Positions 63,748-64,000 of a stretch of 64,000 nucleotides of DNA are shown one piece after another (position 1 is the first letter of the stretch; every line of letters starts with the position of its first letter). This DNA is from Streptomyces sp. NRRL S-31. Its GTDB lineage: Bacteria > Actinomycetota > Actinomycetes > Streptomycetales > Streptomycetaceae. The translations under genes were made by a program, and so were the position numbers. The stretch spans positions 59,770 through 123,769 of the forward strand of contig NZ_JOCB01000006.1 of assembly GCF_000718775.1 (NCBI RefSeq), in the 5' to 3' direction. A model generated the notes under the pieces. The model was not told where the DNA came from and searched no databases. It saw nothing but the letters and a program-made list of their open reading frames with translations.

Positions 63748-64000
63748 CTACAGTCGCGCACGCGTCGTCGCGGATTCACTCAGGCGTACACCACCGGACG
63801 GACGCGGTGCGGACAACGACGTTTTACACGCCTTCATCTGACCGGAAATCAGCTCGGCTCCGGGAACGATCCCGAGCACGGATGCGGCAGAGTCGTCCAC
63901 CCGTCCCCCCGGGTGGTCCGTCGTCCCCAGCAGGTACGGGCCCCGCCGCACCCGCGCCCGGTGCAACCACTGGAGCGGTGTCGTGCCGGTCTGGTCACGG
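63748..64000 (-). pseudogene. Degraded AraC-family regulator, 5' part outside window
   Basis: The open frame entering from the right edge reads RDQTGTTPLQWLHRARVRR then YLLGTTDHPGGRVDDSAASVLG. The first part matches the linker helix of GlxA-type AraC regulators (TGTTPLQWLLRARVRRAQELLETTDHP...). The second HTH that should follow (GFGS...FRxxF) is missing, and the frame ends after about 35 unrelated residues. Probably a frameshifted or deleted regulator remnant. I cannot see how much remains upstream. Confidence 0.55.

Overview
The window is GC-rich chromosomal DNA from an actinomycete, almost certainly a Streptomyces. The signs are very high G+C with strong third-position bias, frequent GTG starts, 1- and 4-base overlaps between co-transcribed genes, LAL- and GAF-LuxR regulators, secreted trypsin-like proteases, a DUF2637 protein and a purine-degradation gene order typical of the genus. 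I saw no tRNA, rRNA, CRISPR array, insertion sequence or phage gene.

Left part (1-12.7 kb): after the edge of a DUF2637 membrane gene comes a minus-strand operon of six overlapping genes. It encodes a hybrid PKS-NRPS (ACP-KS-AT-AT-ACP-C, 2030 aa), a stand-alone A-PCP protein, a stand-alone KS-like protein in which the first catalytic His is Asn, a cytochrome P450, an MbtH-like protein and an unusual formyltransferase. There is no ketoreductase and no thioesterase. The simplest reading is starter acyl plus one extender, then amide bond to an amino acid, then release by the KS-like protein. That is the logic of the fungal tenuazonic acid synthetase, so a tetramic-acid-type product is my leading inference. 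About 1.1 kb without a credible gene, containing hairpins, lies upstream.

13.8-19.2 kb: a degraded short-chain dehydrogenase joined to an MFS exporter, a GntR/FCD regulator, a TPR-like protein and a PucR regulator. 19.5-26.3 kb: the purine-oxidation operon, with three xanthine dehydrogenase subunits, a purine permease and the XdhC chaperone. 26.8-31.2 kb: an SRPBCC protein, a YukJ/DUF2278 protein, a NodB lipoprotein, a patatin-like protein and a secreted trypsin. 31.4-38.6 kb: two LuxR-type regulators and two acyl-CoA ligases. 38.7-39.5 kb: a zinc-ribbon protein.

39.7-54.0 kb: the rest of purine catabolism. Glyoxylate carboligase, tartronate semialdehyde reductase and hydroxypyruvate isomerase handle glyoxylate. 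OHCU decarboxylase, 5-hydroxyisourate hydrolase and uricase degrade urate, and a catalase can remove the peroxide made by uricase. An 8-oxoguanine deaminase sits between two nucleobase permeases. A thiamine-binding protein and a YheO-type HTH protein lie in between. Two palindrome families tie these units together: TTCCG-N5-CGGAA upstream of gcl and hyi, and TTCAAC-N5-GTTGAA-type sites upstream of katA and uraD.

Right part (54-64 kb): a hypothetical protein, a histidine phosphatase, a secreted protease with repeat propeller-like modules, an AlaA-like aminotransferase divergent from an HxlR regulator, a two-gene operon for membrane-anchored extracellular proteins (one with a VWA domain), orphan RmlC and RmlD homologues, and a degraded AraC-type gene running off the edge.
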